The notes below the pieces were generated by a model. It was not told the DNA's origin, made no database searches, and was given only the letters and a program-made list of their open reading frames with translations. This document shows, in pieces, positions 55,309-64,000 of a DNA stretch of 64,000 nucleotides. A program made the translations under genes and the position numbers. The stretch covers positions 17,189,548 through 17,253,547 of the forward strand of contig OZ007583.1 in the NCBI GenBank assembly GCA_963931925.1. Reading direction: 5' to 3'. Source of the stretch: Onchidella celtica (lineage: Eukaryota; Mollusca; Gastropoda; Systellommatophora; Onchidiidae). Each line of letters starts with the position of its first letter. Within the stretch, counting starts at the first letter, position 1.

Positions 55309-55352
55309 AATCTAGATCTAGATCTAGAATCTAGATCTAGATCTAGATCCAG
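55309..55352 (+). repeat. TAGATC hexamer run
   Basis: AATCTAGATCTAGATCTAGA is repeated with one interruption. Each CTAGATCTAG is self-complementary. Confidence 0.85.
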
Positions 55353-55599
55353 TTTAGTTCCATATCTCTATATTAGATCATGTGCAACTGTGTGTTGGTG
55401 CGAGTAGAAGAGTTTGGGAGGAGTACCATGATCAGTGACACAATTTTAGACTGGCACCTCTTTCAAGTTCTGAATGTTAATCGCTGAGCTGAGCATTTAG
55501 TAGTACAAGAACATCCATCTAGAGGACTGACTCGCCCCTTCATGTGATCCAATGTTTGCATGAAAATGATCAAAGGTCACTTACAAAGTCTGGGGGAAG

Positions 55600-55930
55600 A
55601 CTTCTGAATGCATCTCATGGCCACATTTCTTACAATGATGAAATTCTCCAAACTGCAGGGGTAGGCTATACGGATTCCTACAAAAATGCGACACATGCAT
55701 CTGGGGGAGGGGTGCCCCCACCCCTTACTTGGGAGCTAGTGATCTTTTGGCTACTGGGGAACCTCAGCCTAAGGCCGAATCCTTGTGACATATTCCCCCC
55801 CATAGGGCCGTTTTTATACTTAATGGGTGACTGGGCAATTAACTGCTGAGTTCATTAAAAAGTGCAGTCCGGCAATACTGGCGTGAAGTGCATTTGGAAA
55901 TCTTGCAAAGTCATCCTTATTAACTGTTAG
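55600..55930 (+). repeat. Diverged direct repeat, copy 1 (partner 57065-57300)
   Basis: ATCTCATGGCCACATTTCTT, CCAAACTGCAGGGG, ATTAACTGCTGAGT, GTGCAGTCCGGCAATACTGG and GCATTTGGAAATCTT occur in the same order in both copies, with indels between. They lie about 1.4 kb apart. Confidence 0.8.
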
Positions 55931-55934
55931 GTGT

Positions 55935-57060
55935 TTTGCCGTTGCATAGGAACTTAGTGTCTCTAAGGAAAAATATATTACAAATGGTGGTATTTCTCTT
56001 GTGAGTATACAAGTATAAGTTGGAAAAAATGATGAGAGTATTAATGGTGTCTGTAAACTGTTAATTGTCATATTTTCTAATTGATCTACATGAGTGTTCA
56101 CTGGAAACACTGAATGGAATCTACATTCACTTCATTAATTTCTGAATTCAGTGCTTTATAATGCATTTACATGGTTTCATAAAAATTTAGGAGGTGGAAT
56201 GTGACAACTGAATGTGGACGAAATCATTCTGTATTTTTTTTCCCCCACAGATTAATGATATAAAAATTTGGGATATTCAATCTCCTGACAGGCTCAGTAT
56301 CAGTCAAGGACAAACAAGACTTTCAAAAACATTTGCTCTGAGTAGTATTACATTTATGAGATTTTTTTTTTTGGCAGTGCTGATGATACCAATTACTGAA
56401 TTAGATTATGAAGATCTGGCATTTGTCTTTGAATAAATTAACATTCTTTTTATTTGATTCAACTTTTAATAAAGACAACAATAAGATAAATAGATTTTGT
56501 TTGAAAATGTTTCATTCAAAGAGGAAAAGAGACTTGTCTTAATAAACGCAGTAATTTATTTTAAATAGACTAAATTCAAGAGTACCACGATTAGTAATAC
56601 AAAAAATGCTGTCTATGTTGTAGATAAGAAAATGAAGGATGTTATTATAGTAGCACAAGTTATTATTGAAGGTATTCGACTTGTGAGAAAAATAACACAT
56701 TATATCTGCCACCTCTTAGACAAGAGTGAAAACTGTTAAAGAGAATACAGTGAAAGGAAATTGAAAAAAGTGTTCATTACCATGATAACCACAGTCATTG
56801 ATGTTTCCACAGGTTTCCATTTTGAAGGGCAAGCATGGCTGAAGAAAGTTTTGAGCCAGGAGTTCCTGGTATGTATGTTAAATGATTTGGTCGATTGTGT
56901 AGGGCAAAGGCCATTTAATACAGGCAAAAGGTGATCAGTTGTGTTTGAACTTGTCAGCACTTCCAATTCTGATGGACAAAGTGTAGGTCAGATGACTGTG
57001 TGGACATTTTGTTAGCCTGTGTCTGTAGGTGCATATGTTGTCATGGCCGTTTTATTGGTT
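55935..57060. other. No firm gene; one weak exon-like segment
   Basis: After CCCCCACAG at 56250 a frame reads INDIKIWDIQSPDRLSISQG, which vaguely recalls a WD-repeat strand. It has no convincing donor and no second repeat, so I do not call it. The rest is AT-rich. Confidence 0.2.
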
Positions 57061-57064
57061 GGAT

Positions 57065-57300
57065 TTCCAGATAGGTCTCATGGCCAGATTTTCTCACAGT
57101 AATGAAGTATTCCAAACTGCAGGGGCATAATTATGTATACAGATCCCCTCAAGCCAACTTTAGGATCGCCAAAGAGCAGGGGATTGTAGGTGAGTTAGCC
57201 GTCAGTAGGGACGCTGTTATATTTAACACGCAGCTGGGTGATTAACTGCTGAGTAGGTGCAGTCTGGCAATACTGGCATGAGATGCATTCGGAAATCTTT
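57065..57300 (+). repeat. Diverged direct repeat, copy 2
   Basis: GTCTCATGGCCAGATTTTCT, TCCAAACTGCAGGGGCATAA, GTGATTAACTGCTGAGTAGG, TGCAGTCTGGCAATACTGGC: collinear with 55600-55930. Confidence 0.8.
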
Positions 57301-57304
57301 CCAT

Positions 57305-58145
57305 ATATTGGGACAGTGATGAGAAAGATGAATTGATCCGTATACTCTACGAACATTTACATTCTACATCAGCAAGGATGAAAATAGAACAGGCATAGCT
57401 TGGTTCAAGCTAGACAAAATCTGTTTTTTTCAAACTGATTTCTAAAAGTATTGGAGGCTGATTGAAGAGATGAGGAAATTCTCTACGGCTTGTGTTCCCA
57501 TGCCAGTGCCTCATCACCAGAATTCTTCCACTGAAAAAGTTTGCACCTGGGACTGTTTAATGTTGCAGCTAGAAATAATCCCAAGTTATGCACATACTGC
57601 CACTTACAGGATACTATTATTAGTGACATTTTTGCACATTGTAGTTCAATAATATTTTGTGGCATCTTGCTCATGAACACTTAACATTCAGAGACAAATT
57701 TAAGGGTCATATCTGATTGATGTTCCAGTTTCAGAGAAGATCATTAGGTCAGCTGTCCTTTCATACAAAAATGTTAATTCTGATCACTGAAAGTGACACA
57801 TTTACATAAATGGTTATCTGTATATATCTAATTCACGAATTCTCGACCTTTGAACGTAAAATGCTTTTTATTAGGCCACCTGCAGTAACCAAATTTTGCA
57901 TGTAGGTTTCAGATACCATGGAGGATGCACGGAAGTTTGGATTTTTTTATTGCTTTTGTTTTCCACTTTTTTAAGTTTGCTTTGTGCTGCTGACTATTCG
58001 CCCCCGATCCCTTTTTTTCATAAACACATGACCCATGATGTGATCACTTCCTGTTGTATGTAGGTCACTGCTGTTGGCTAATTTAAACCTGTGTCTCGGG
58101 GCTAAAATTAGAACACAGGAATACCTGTGTCTCGGGGAATACCAT
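57305..58145. other. No recognisable gene
   Basis: AT-rich unique sequence with short chance ORFs. Confidence 0.35.
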
Positions 58146-58150
58146 GTAGA

Positions 58151-58535
58151 GAAGGTAGAAAGTGACGGGTGAGACAGTGGTTGGAAGGGTGTAGAAAGTG
58201 GCAGGCAAGGCAGTGGTTGGGAGGGGTGTGGAAAGTGAAGGGTGAGGCAGTGGTTGGGGGGTGGGTAGAAAGTGACGGAGGAGGCAGTGGTTGGGGGGTA
58301 GAAAGTGGTGGGCGAGACAGTGATTGTTGGGTAGAAAGTGACCGGCGAGGCGGTGGTTGGAGGGTAGAAAGTGACGGGCAAGACAGTGGTTGTTGGGTAG
58401 AATGTGACTGGGGCGGCGGTGGTTGGGGGATAGAAAGTGACGGGCGAGACAGTGGTTGTTGGGTAGAAAGTGACAAGCGAGGCAGTGGTGGTGGGGGGGG
58501 TAGAAAGTGACGGACGGAGCAGTGGTTGGGGAGTC
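58151..58535 (+). repeat. 33-bp G-rich minisatellite, about 11 units
   Basis: The unit is GTAGAAAGTGACGGGCGAGA, CAGTGGTTGTTGG. The middle units are exactly 33 bp; the outer ones are 34-39 bp. Because 33 is a multiple of three, the array is open in several frames on both strands (TFYPP, HCLARHF and similar repeats). Those frames of up to 154 residues are not genes. It lies just upstream of the first acidic-gene exon candidate. Confidence 0.93.
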
Positions 58536-58978
58536 TGTGCAGAGCACAGCTTTTAAGCTTGTTATTTAATGTTTGTCAAAGACACATTTTTCAACCTCAT
58601 GTTTTTGTATTCCACAATTTTGTTTATTGTCCATTTGTCCAATTATTCAGGGTTAATGCAATCTCTGGTCCTTCTCTTTTCATCAGAAAAACTGTCTTGA
58701 GTTGAAAATGTCTGGGTTTCATCAGCTTGACTGTAGCATAGTGAAAGGGACGAGTGGGCCTATTACCAGCCCATTGAGAAAGCATGGTTGTGTAGCCAAT
58801 CAGAATGCTTGTTTCATAAAATCTATGAATCCGTACCCAGCAATGGTTTTTTGTCCTGTGAACCGCTGTCTTTCTAGATGGGTAACATCCAAAATACCCC
58901 AGTCATCATAGTGTTAAAGAAATATTAACACTGAGTATGCTGGCATGTATATTTATGTTTATCACTGATTTCTTCCAG

Positions 58979-59157
58979 GCATTTACCGAGGATTATCTGA
59001 TGTTTCTCAAGATACCCCTGATGACGATGATGATGATGATGATGGTGGATTTGGAACAGAACAACGTAGTCAGAATGAGCGCAGGCTGCAGAAACTACTT
59101 CAACATCTGCACAGAGAACAGAGTGAAAACAATGGAAATACGCAGGAAATTGAAATG
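58979..59157 (+). CDS. Acidic-gene exon a
   Basis: Acceptor TTTCTTCCAG at 58978. Encodes GIYRGLSDVS, an Asp run over GAT repeats (59019-59046), then GGFGTEQRSQNERRLQKLLQ and HLHREQSENNGNTQEIEM. The Gly is completed by the previous exon. The Arg/Leu/Gln stretch could form a short coiled coil. The Asp run is encoded by a GAT/GAC microsatellite and may vary in length. Confidence 0.55.
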
Positions 59158-62100
59158 GTATTTCATGGACATAGATGTACAGTAAAACACACTTAATAAA
59201 GACATTCCCAATTTAATCCCTCTGTACGTCTACCAATATTAATAAGATTTCATTTAATGTATACCCTTTATTCGTAAATATGGTTACTGTGTGCATTATC
59301 TGAGCACCGATCCCCTTTCTTTTCCCTTGTTGAGCATACTCAGTGAATATGCACATCAAGAACTGAAGCACATAGTATATACCCAGAGTTAGGGGGAGGA
59401 TGTGGGCACCGATAGAATATACTGGCATGCTCACATGACCTCTGTTCTACACCTCATTTTACGGTGTAGAGCAGTAGGCAGAACTGATCTCTTGTTACCC
59501 TTTCTGACCTTCTGCCGAGTCGGCTAGTGTCAGCAATTTGGAAATCTGTAGGTAACAATCGAAAGTCCTGACAGACAGTGACAAAATACAAAATTTTCTC
59601 ATGTTAACATTACATGATAATAGTTGTGGAAGTATCAGTTATATGCCTTTGTGCACAGCTGTGTTCATCTGACCCATAAACATTTTTACGTCAAAGAGCG
59701 CAACGCCTGAGAAACTCACTTTACAACCGATATATAGGCTGGGGGCTGCAGGTGAGATGACTATTTGTACGAGCTTTCATTCCATTCCACTCACAGCCAA
59801 CGTTTGCGAAGTTTCACATTATTACTGTGCAATGTATGTTTGCGTACAAAATATATTATATTCCTGTCCTCTACTCCTACTAACATATTGTCACTGTTCC
59901 TTAAAGCTGTAGTAATTTCTTTGGCTGCTTTTCAGGAGGAGTAAAAAAAATTTTTATTTTAGTACAACTGATCTAGTGGCGATGACTATTTGAAAGTTTG
60001 CTATTCAGTTACTTTTTGGCTTTGGAATCTAAAACCAAGGTCATTGACACGGCTTTGATTGTAGTCGAGCATATGTGTGGTGCTCCAGGAAAACCCGTCG
60101 GATGACGCACAGGCTGCTTTTGAGATACAGGCCTAGAAGGTCATTTTTCTCAGTTTCCCGGTTACTAGATCTGACATTTTAAATGGCCATATCTCAAAAA
60201 TTATTTGAGATATTGACTTCAAATAAAAAGCAAAATACACAGAAAATGTCCCTCTTTCATAATAGTTGTATATCTCAAAATGTGAAATTTGACCCTTATG
60301 ACGCAGTTTCCTAGAGCACCGCACATGTAAAAATCAATTTTTCGAATTTCTGCGTTACGCCAGCCTGAGGCAACAGTGACAATATACACTGATACTAATT
60401 ACTATTGCCATACTATAGGTAATTTGGGAGATTTTCTGTGGATTTTCAAACATTTCCCAAAATTGTGCGTCTACCGGGAATAATGACTATAAAATAAAAG
60501 TGTTCAGAGGGAAGGTGAAACACCTGAGCCATCCGGTGTGAGAAGGTTAACATGCACAAGAAATTTTCCCCATTTTTTACTGTTGTTCTTGTTTATTTTG
60601 TTTCAGGTTGCCATTGGCGATGACTTGAGTGGAGACACAGGCACTGATGATGTGACAGCTGATCTTGTTCATGTGGAGGTGGCGGTGGACGACAAGTCGG
60701 ACTCAGAAACAAGTCGCAGAAGTTGTGAGCGAACTAGCTTGACTTGTAAGTATTTTAATGATTAATTTCTGATTTGTTTTCACAAGAATCAGTAATGCCT
60801 AACCCCTTTCCTGCTTTGCGCAGAGCTGCTCCAGATTGTCTGATCTCACTATACTGCCATGTGCTCGGAACTGTTCTGGCTTAGTTCGTTTGCATTTCTT
60901 GAATAATCATATCGAGACAATTCCTAAATTATGATTGTTTTGTATTTGCTAGTTAGTTCCCCTACTTACTTGCATCATTGGCGTGTATTTTGAACACATG
61001 GGACTTACGGTGTGTAATTTTTGAGATTTGCTTATTTTGTTCCTGTTTGCACCCGGCATATGAGTGGAAATTTGAGGGGCAGGCAAAGGGTTAATTGAAT
61101 GGAACAAAATGCTGAGAACCCGAAGCACATCTTGCAGCTTATCCTTTGTTATGGAGGCCGAAATCTACAAGTTAATTCAAAGATTTATAACATATCTACA
61201 AAATTCATGTTGGACGGCTCCATTTTTAATGTTGCCAGACTAAAAGCAAAATCTCGTACAGAGCATATTATGTTACAAGAGCTCCTCTTCGCAGATGATG
61301 CTGCAATCGTGGCCCACGATGAAACCACGCTCCAGGCTCTCATCAATAGCCTTGCCAAAGCCTGTGACAAATTCATGCTAAAGATCAGTATCTCAAAAAC
61401 TGTAGTTTTGACACAAGGCTTGAGAAACCCCAACCCAATCATGCTGAATGGCTCTCCTCTGGAGCAAGTGGGAAAATTCTGCTACCTAGGCTCAACCATC
61501 AGTGGCAGCACAGACATAACAACTGAAATAAATGCCAGAATAGGAAAGGCGGCCACAGCTTTTGGCAAACTCTCAAAAAGGGTGTGGAACAATAGCAAGC
61601 TGACCATCAAAACAAAGGTACTCGTGTACCAAACTTGCGTCCTAAGCACCCTGCTGTATGGATCAGAGACATGGACCACCTACTCCAAACATGAAAGATC
61701 CCTCAACTCTTTCCACCTGCGCTGCCTACGCAAAATTCTCAAGATCAAGTGGCAAGACAGGATCTCAAATATCGAAGTTCTGAGCCGAGCCAACATTCCA
61801 TCAACTCAAGCTCTCCTAGGCAAAAAAAGACTGCGGTGGCTTGGACATCTCCACCGTATGGAAAATGATCGCATCCCCAGACAAATTCTCTACGGGGAAC
61901 TTGCTACTGGCAACCGACCCAGAGGTAGGCCACATCTGCGATTCAAAGACACTTGCAAGGTCACGATGAAAGCATTCAACATCGACCCCAATGAATGGGA
62001 GAACCTTGCAAATGATCGAAGCAGATGGAGACAAAAATTGCGCAGTGGCACGCTCGCAATAGACTTCAAGGCAAAAGAAACATACCTGACAAAACGACAG

Positions 62101-63026
62101 AGGCGGAATGAAAACACTCGCCAAAGTGAACCCAAAAGACTGACCTGCAATCACTGCCATCGCACTCCCGGGTCAAACATTGGTAGAATAAGCCACGAGA
62201 GAAGCTGTCAGTCAAAGTGAAAGTGAATATTCTAGCTGCTAAGACCGTCTGTAAAGACGCTAAAGGCCATATACAAAATTCATTCTAGATCTACGCAAAA
62301 CTTTTGTTCAAAACTGTGCAGATAAAACTTTTTTATACAGGTCTTTTCCCATAAGATTTTTATTGATGGAATTTTAATTGATTAAGTTCTGAAAATCAAG
62401 CTACATTAAGGGACCCAAAAAAATGTGAAAGGCACAAACTGGCTATTTACTTGCTGTTGCACTGTCAAATCCAAACTCAGACTCAAGGGTCCCACATATG
62501 GCACTCACTAATTGGTTACTGAGCTGTAAAAGAAATAAATATTACACTTACATACTCTGGTTTCAAATCTGTGGAACTGAACCGCGTCAAGAATGTCATT
62601 AATGAGTTCTGTACATCCCGTCCACCCAGTCAAGATACTCTAAACCTATCTCTTAATCCTGTCCTTATCCCTAATCTTGTTTTCTGTGTGAAAAGGATAA
62701 AGAGCAGAGTTAGGGATAAGGCTAGGTCCAGGATTGGGGACAAAGACAGAGACCATGTTAGGGATAGGTTTAAGGTATCTTGAATGGGTGGTCAGGACAT
62801 ATGAAAGTCTTTCTGAATTTCATGTCAGATGCCCATTGTATAGAAGTTGAACTTTGCAGATTTAATCTATTAGAGTTATTAATAAGAGGAGAAGTAAAAA
62901 TTTCTTGAATTGAATATCCCTAGCATTTGTTTTATCATAGAATTTATTGTGCTACCCTTTTTCTCTTCGAATAGCGGAGCCACAAGATGAGGACAGAATG
63001 GAGCAAGGGGAGCAATCCACAAGGAG
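58979..63026 (+). CDS. Unidentified acidic protein gene, three internal exon candidates
   Basis: Three segments with GT-AG borders join in one frame: 58979-59157 (enters phase 1, leaves phase 0), 60607-60745 (leaves phase 1) and 62975-63026 (enters phase 1, leaves phase 2). The joined product is about 123 residues, rich in Asp/Glu/Ser. It starts IYRGLSDVSQDTPDDDDDDD D and includes a charged helical segment QNERRLQKLLQHLHREQSE, then VAIGDDLSGDTGTDDVTADL and SEPQDEDRMEQGEQSTRR. Both ends continue outside what I can resolve, so these are internal exons of a larger gene. I recognise no family. Phase agreement at both junctions and low-complexity acidic composition, unlike the neighbouring non-coding sequence, are the support. 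The first donor (ATG|GTATTT) is weak. Confidence 0.55.
59200..59890. other. Intron of the acidic gene, no element recognised
   Basis: Unique AT-rich sequence between exon a and the family M4 copy. Confidence 0.35.
59895..60370 (+). mobile_element. Dispersed repeat family M4, copy 3, with internal insertion
   Basis: CTGTAGTAATTTCTTTGGCT, GCTTTTCAGGAGGAGTAAAA, GTGGCGATGACTATTTGAAA, TTGCTATTCAG and ACCAAGGTCATTGACACGGC align with 16737-16965. The right end AAAAATCAATTTTTCGAATT TCTGCGTTAC follows after about 230 bp of unrelated sequence (60090-60325). It lies in an intron of the acidic gene. Confidence 0.65.
60607..60745 (+). CDS. Acidic-gene exon b
   Basis: Acceptor TTGTTTCAG at 60606 and strong donor T|GTAAGT at 60745. 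Encodes VAIGDDLSGDTGTDDVTADL, VHVEVAVDDKSDSETSRRSC and ERTSLT in an open frame. This is the best-supported of the three exons. Confidence 0.6.
61099..62220 (+). pseudogene. LINE reverse transcriptase C-terminal fragment with CCHC-like end
   Basis: A 373-residue frame; LINE similarity begins near residue 30 (STKFMLDGSIFNVARLKAKS). The catalytic LLFADDAAIVAHDE is intact at about residues 63-76. KFCYLGSTISGSTDITTEIN and AFGKLSKRVWNNSKLTIKTK follow, then LLYGSETWTTYSKHERSLNS F, RWLGHLHRMENDRIPRQILY and NEWENLANDRSRWRQKLRSG. It ends CNHCHRTPGSNIGRISHERS C, a CCHC-type knuckle. The frame is unbroken but lacks endonuclease and the fingers of RT. Confidence 0.9.
61180..62260 (+). mobile_element. 5'-truncated LINE, same family type as 34600-37660
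   Basis: Only the last third of the ORF and a short 3' UTR remain, inserted in the sense direction in the intron between acidic-gene exons b and c. The UTR contains GCTAAGACCGTCTGTAAAGA CGC. Protein-level layout from the palm motif to the terminal zinc-binding knuckle follows the 34.6-37.7 kb element. Confidence 0.88.
62265..62970. other. Intronic sequence, no element recognised beyond a short family R4 relic
   Basis: 62415-62490 weakly resembles the end of family R4. 62640-62790 is enriched in (A/T)CC(T/C)TATC and GGGATA motifs on opposite halves (TAACCCTATC-like and AGGATTGGGGAC-like), giving a loose inverted symmetry. Confidence 0.3.
62975..63026 (+). CDS. Acidic-gene exon c
   Basis: Acceptor TTCTCTTCGAATAG at 62974, donor AG|GTTAGA. 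Encodes SEPQDEDRMEQGEQSTRR; the first Ser codon is split with exon b. It is short, so its call rests on phase fit and composition. Confidence 0.4.
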
Positions 63027-63254
63027 GTTAGAACCATACATATTCCTAGTATAGCTTTCACACCAAATTTACTTGGGAAGGAGATTTGTTTATACTATGA
63101 AACTTTGTCAGTTTTCGGTGTCTTGGCTTCTGTGGTGCAGAAATGTGTAGCTAATTAATTTCCTCTTCAAAAAACAGTTTGACAGAAAATGGAAAATGTA
63201 CAAGAATAAAGAGAAACTGGTTCTATAAATACCATGTACACCAGGTAAGATCAG

Positions 63255-63640
63255 ACAGGATATGAATAACTTTATTATCCAATGAGGGAAAGTGTCTGTC
63301 GCAGAGCATTTAAGTGTGCATAAATGGCACACACATCCAATGCATTATTACATAAACACATATCACCTCTCAGTAAACTCAATAATGTGCGTACATAAAG
63401 TGACATGGTAAGGAACCTTAGTGAAATATGGCACACATGTAGCAGAAGTGTCTTGTTGAGGCGAATCGCAGAGGGCAAAAACAATCTTGTGTATCTTTCT
63501 CTGTTTGCTTTCATGTATATTATTATGTTGCGCCTGGATGACCTAGAAATTTGATGAAACAGAGGATGGTGGCAGTCGTTTAAGGGTATGAATTTTATTT
63601 CACAAGCATTTGAGTATAGGTGGTCAAAACTGAAACGTGC
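63255..63640 (-). mobile_element. LINE 3' remnant (C-terminus and 3' UTR)
   Basis: The minus-strand frame contains SNACEIKFIPLNDCHHPLFH and MKANRERYTRLFLPSAIRLN, the type of sequence found at the C-terminus of many Jockey/CR1-like LINE ORF2 proteins. After it comes 3' UTR sequence ending CCTCATTGGATAATAAAGTT ATTC. The rest of the element is missing. It is a short remnant; the family call rests on the terminal motif only. Confidence 0.5.
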
Positions 63641-63644
63641 TGTG

Positions 63645-64000
63645 TGGTCATGTCGCATGTTTTTCAGGTGTGAACTAAGTCTGATTACAGAAAATGGGAC
63701 TCATTCAGGGTATTTTGGAACAATGCTTCAAGTTATGACACAAGTATTGTACATCAAAAGTTCCACTGGAGTTTCCATGTTGGTATAAGATAAAAAAAAT
63801 TGTTGTATTTTTATCTCTTAAGCTACCTGAAAGTGTGAGAGCAGTTTCTTAACCTTTTCACATTGTCCTGCATTACGCCAGAGAGCCAGCCCCACTTCAC
63901 AATTGATCGATAAGCTGTATGTAACAGTTAGGTGACTCCTTGCCCAACCTCTCATGCTGAGCCACTCAAACCCTGAGTGGGAAGTTTCGCATTATACTGT
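63645..64000. other. No recognisable feature
   Basis: Unique sequence to the window edge; a further exon of the acidic gene may lie here or beyond but none is clear. Confidence 0.3.

Noticed and set aside
56250-56360. Possible WD-repeat exon (INDIKIWDIQSPDRL)
   Set aside because: Only one weak WD-like strand, no convincing donor, no neighbouring WD exons.
57971-58547. Frames of 113-154 residues with repeating TFYPP or HFLP motifs
   Set aside because: Produced by the 33-bp minisatellite, open in several frames at once on both strands.

Overview
The window looks like animal nuclear DNA from a lophotrochozoan, most likely a mollusc and perhaps a gastropod. It is AT-rich and intron-rich, with long intergenic stretches full of short dispersed repeats, foldback elements, microsatellites and 5'-truncated LINEs. 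No operon, bacterial gene, CRISPR array or phage-like gene is visible. The lineage call is an inference from repeat style and gene structure; no species marker is present.

The one securely identified host gene lies on the + strand at 22142-28076. It is an Sp-family zinc-finger transcription factor of the Sp6-9 (Sp8/Sp9-like) clade. Four coding exons are visible, giving 415 codons in one continuous frame. In order they hold an Sp box, a WWDVH motif, a Buttonhead (BTD) box and three C2H2 fingers of Sp type. The initiator exon is not recognised and probably lies further upstream.

Left flank (1-22 kb): no supported gene. It holds a ~170-bp tandem array (301-1125), a solo LTR inserted into the tail of a tRNA-derived SINE (4515-5936), several non-autonomous DNA-transposon families, a complete SINE (17281-17662), a 43-bp minisatellite, and large GA/GATA and ACT microsatellites.

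Sp introns and 3' region: intron 1 carries a second SINE, a MITE and a minisatellite whose unit resembles the splice acceptor of the next exon. Intron 2 has an inverted repeat. A 205-bp terminal-inverted-repeat element lies in the presumed 3' UTR or just beyond it.

30-54 kb: repeat-dominated. The main item is a 5'-truncated LINE on the - strand (about 34600-37660) with endonuclease and reverse transcriptase regions, a frameshift, and a Tyr in place of the second catalytic Asp. Around it are hAT-like MITEs, one with a near-perfect 8-bp target duplication, small hairpin MITEs and a ~300-bp foldback.

54-64 kb: a truncated Jockey/CR1-type LINE ending in (GAA)n, a 33-bp minisatellite, then three phase-compatible exon candidates (58979-59157, 60607-60745, 62975-63026) for an acidic protein I do not recognise. 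A third LINE fragment sits in the intron between the last two, and a LINE 3' remnant lies on the - strand at 63255-63640.

I did not find a clearly new biological system. The most distinctive signals are the acceptor-derived minisatellite in the Sp gene, the LTR-in-SINE nesting with an intact 5-bp target duplication, and the unidentified acidic gene.
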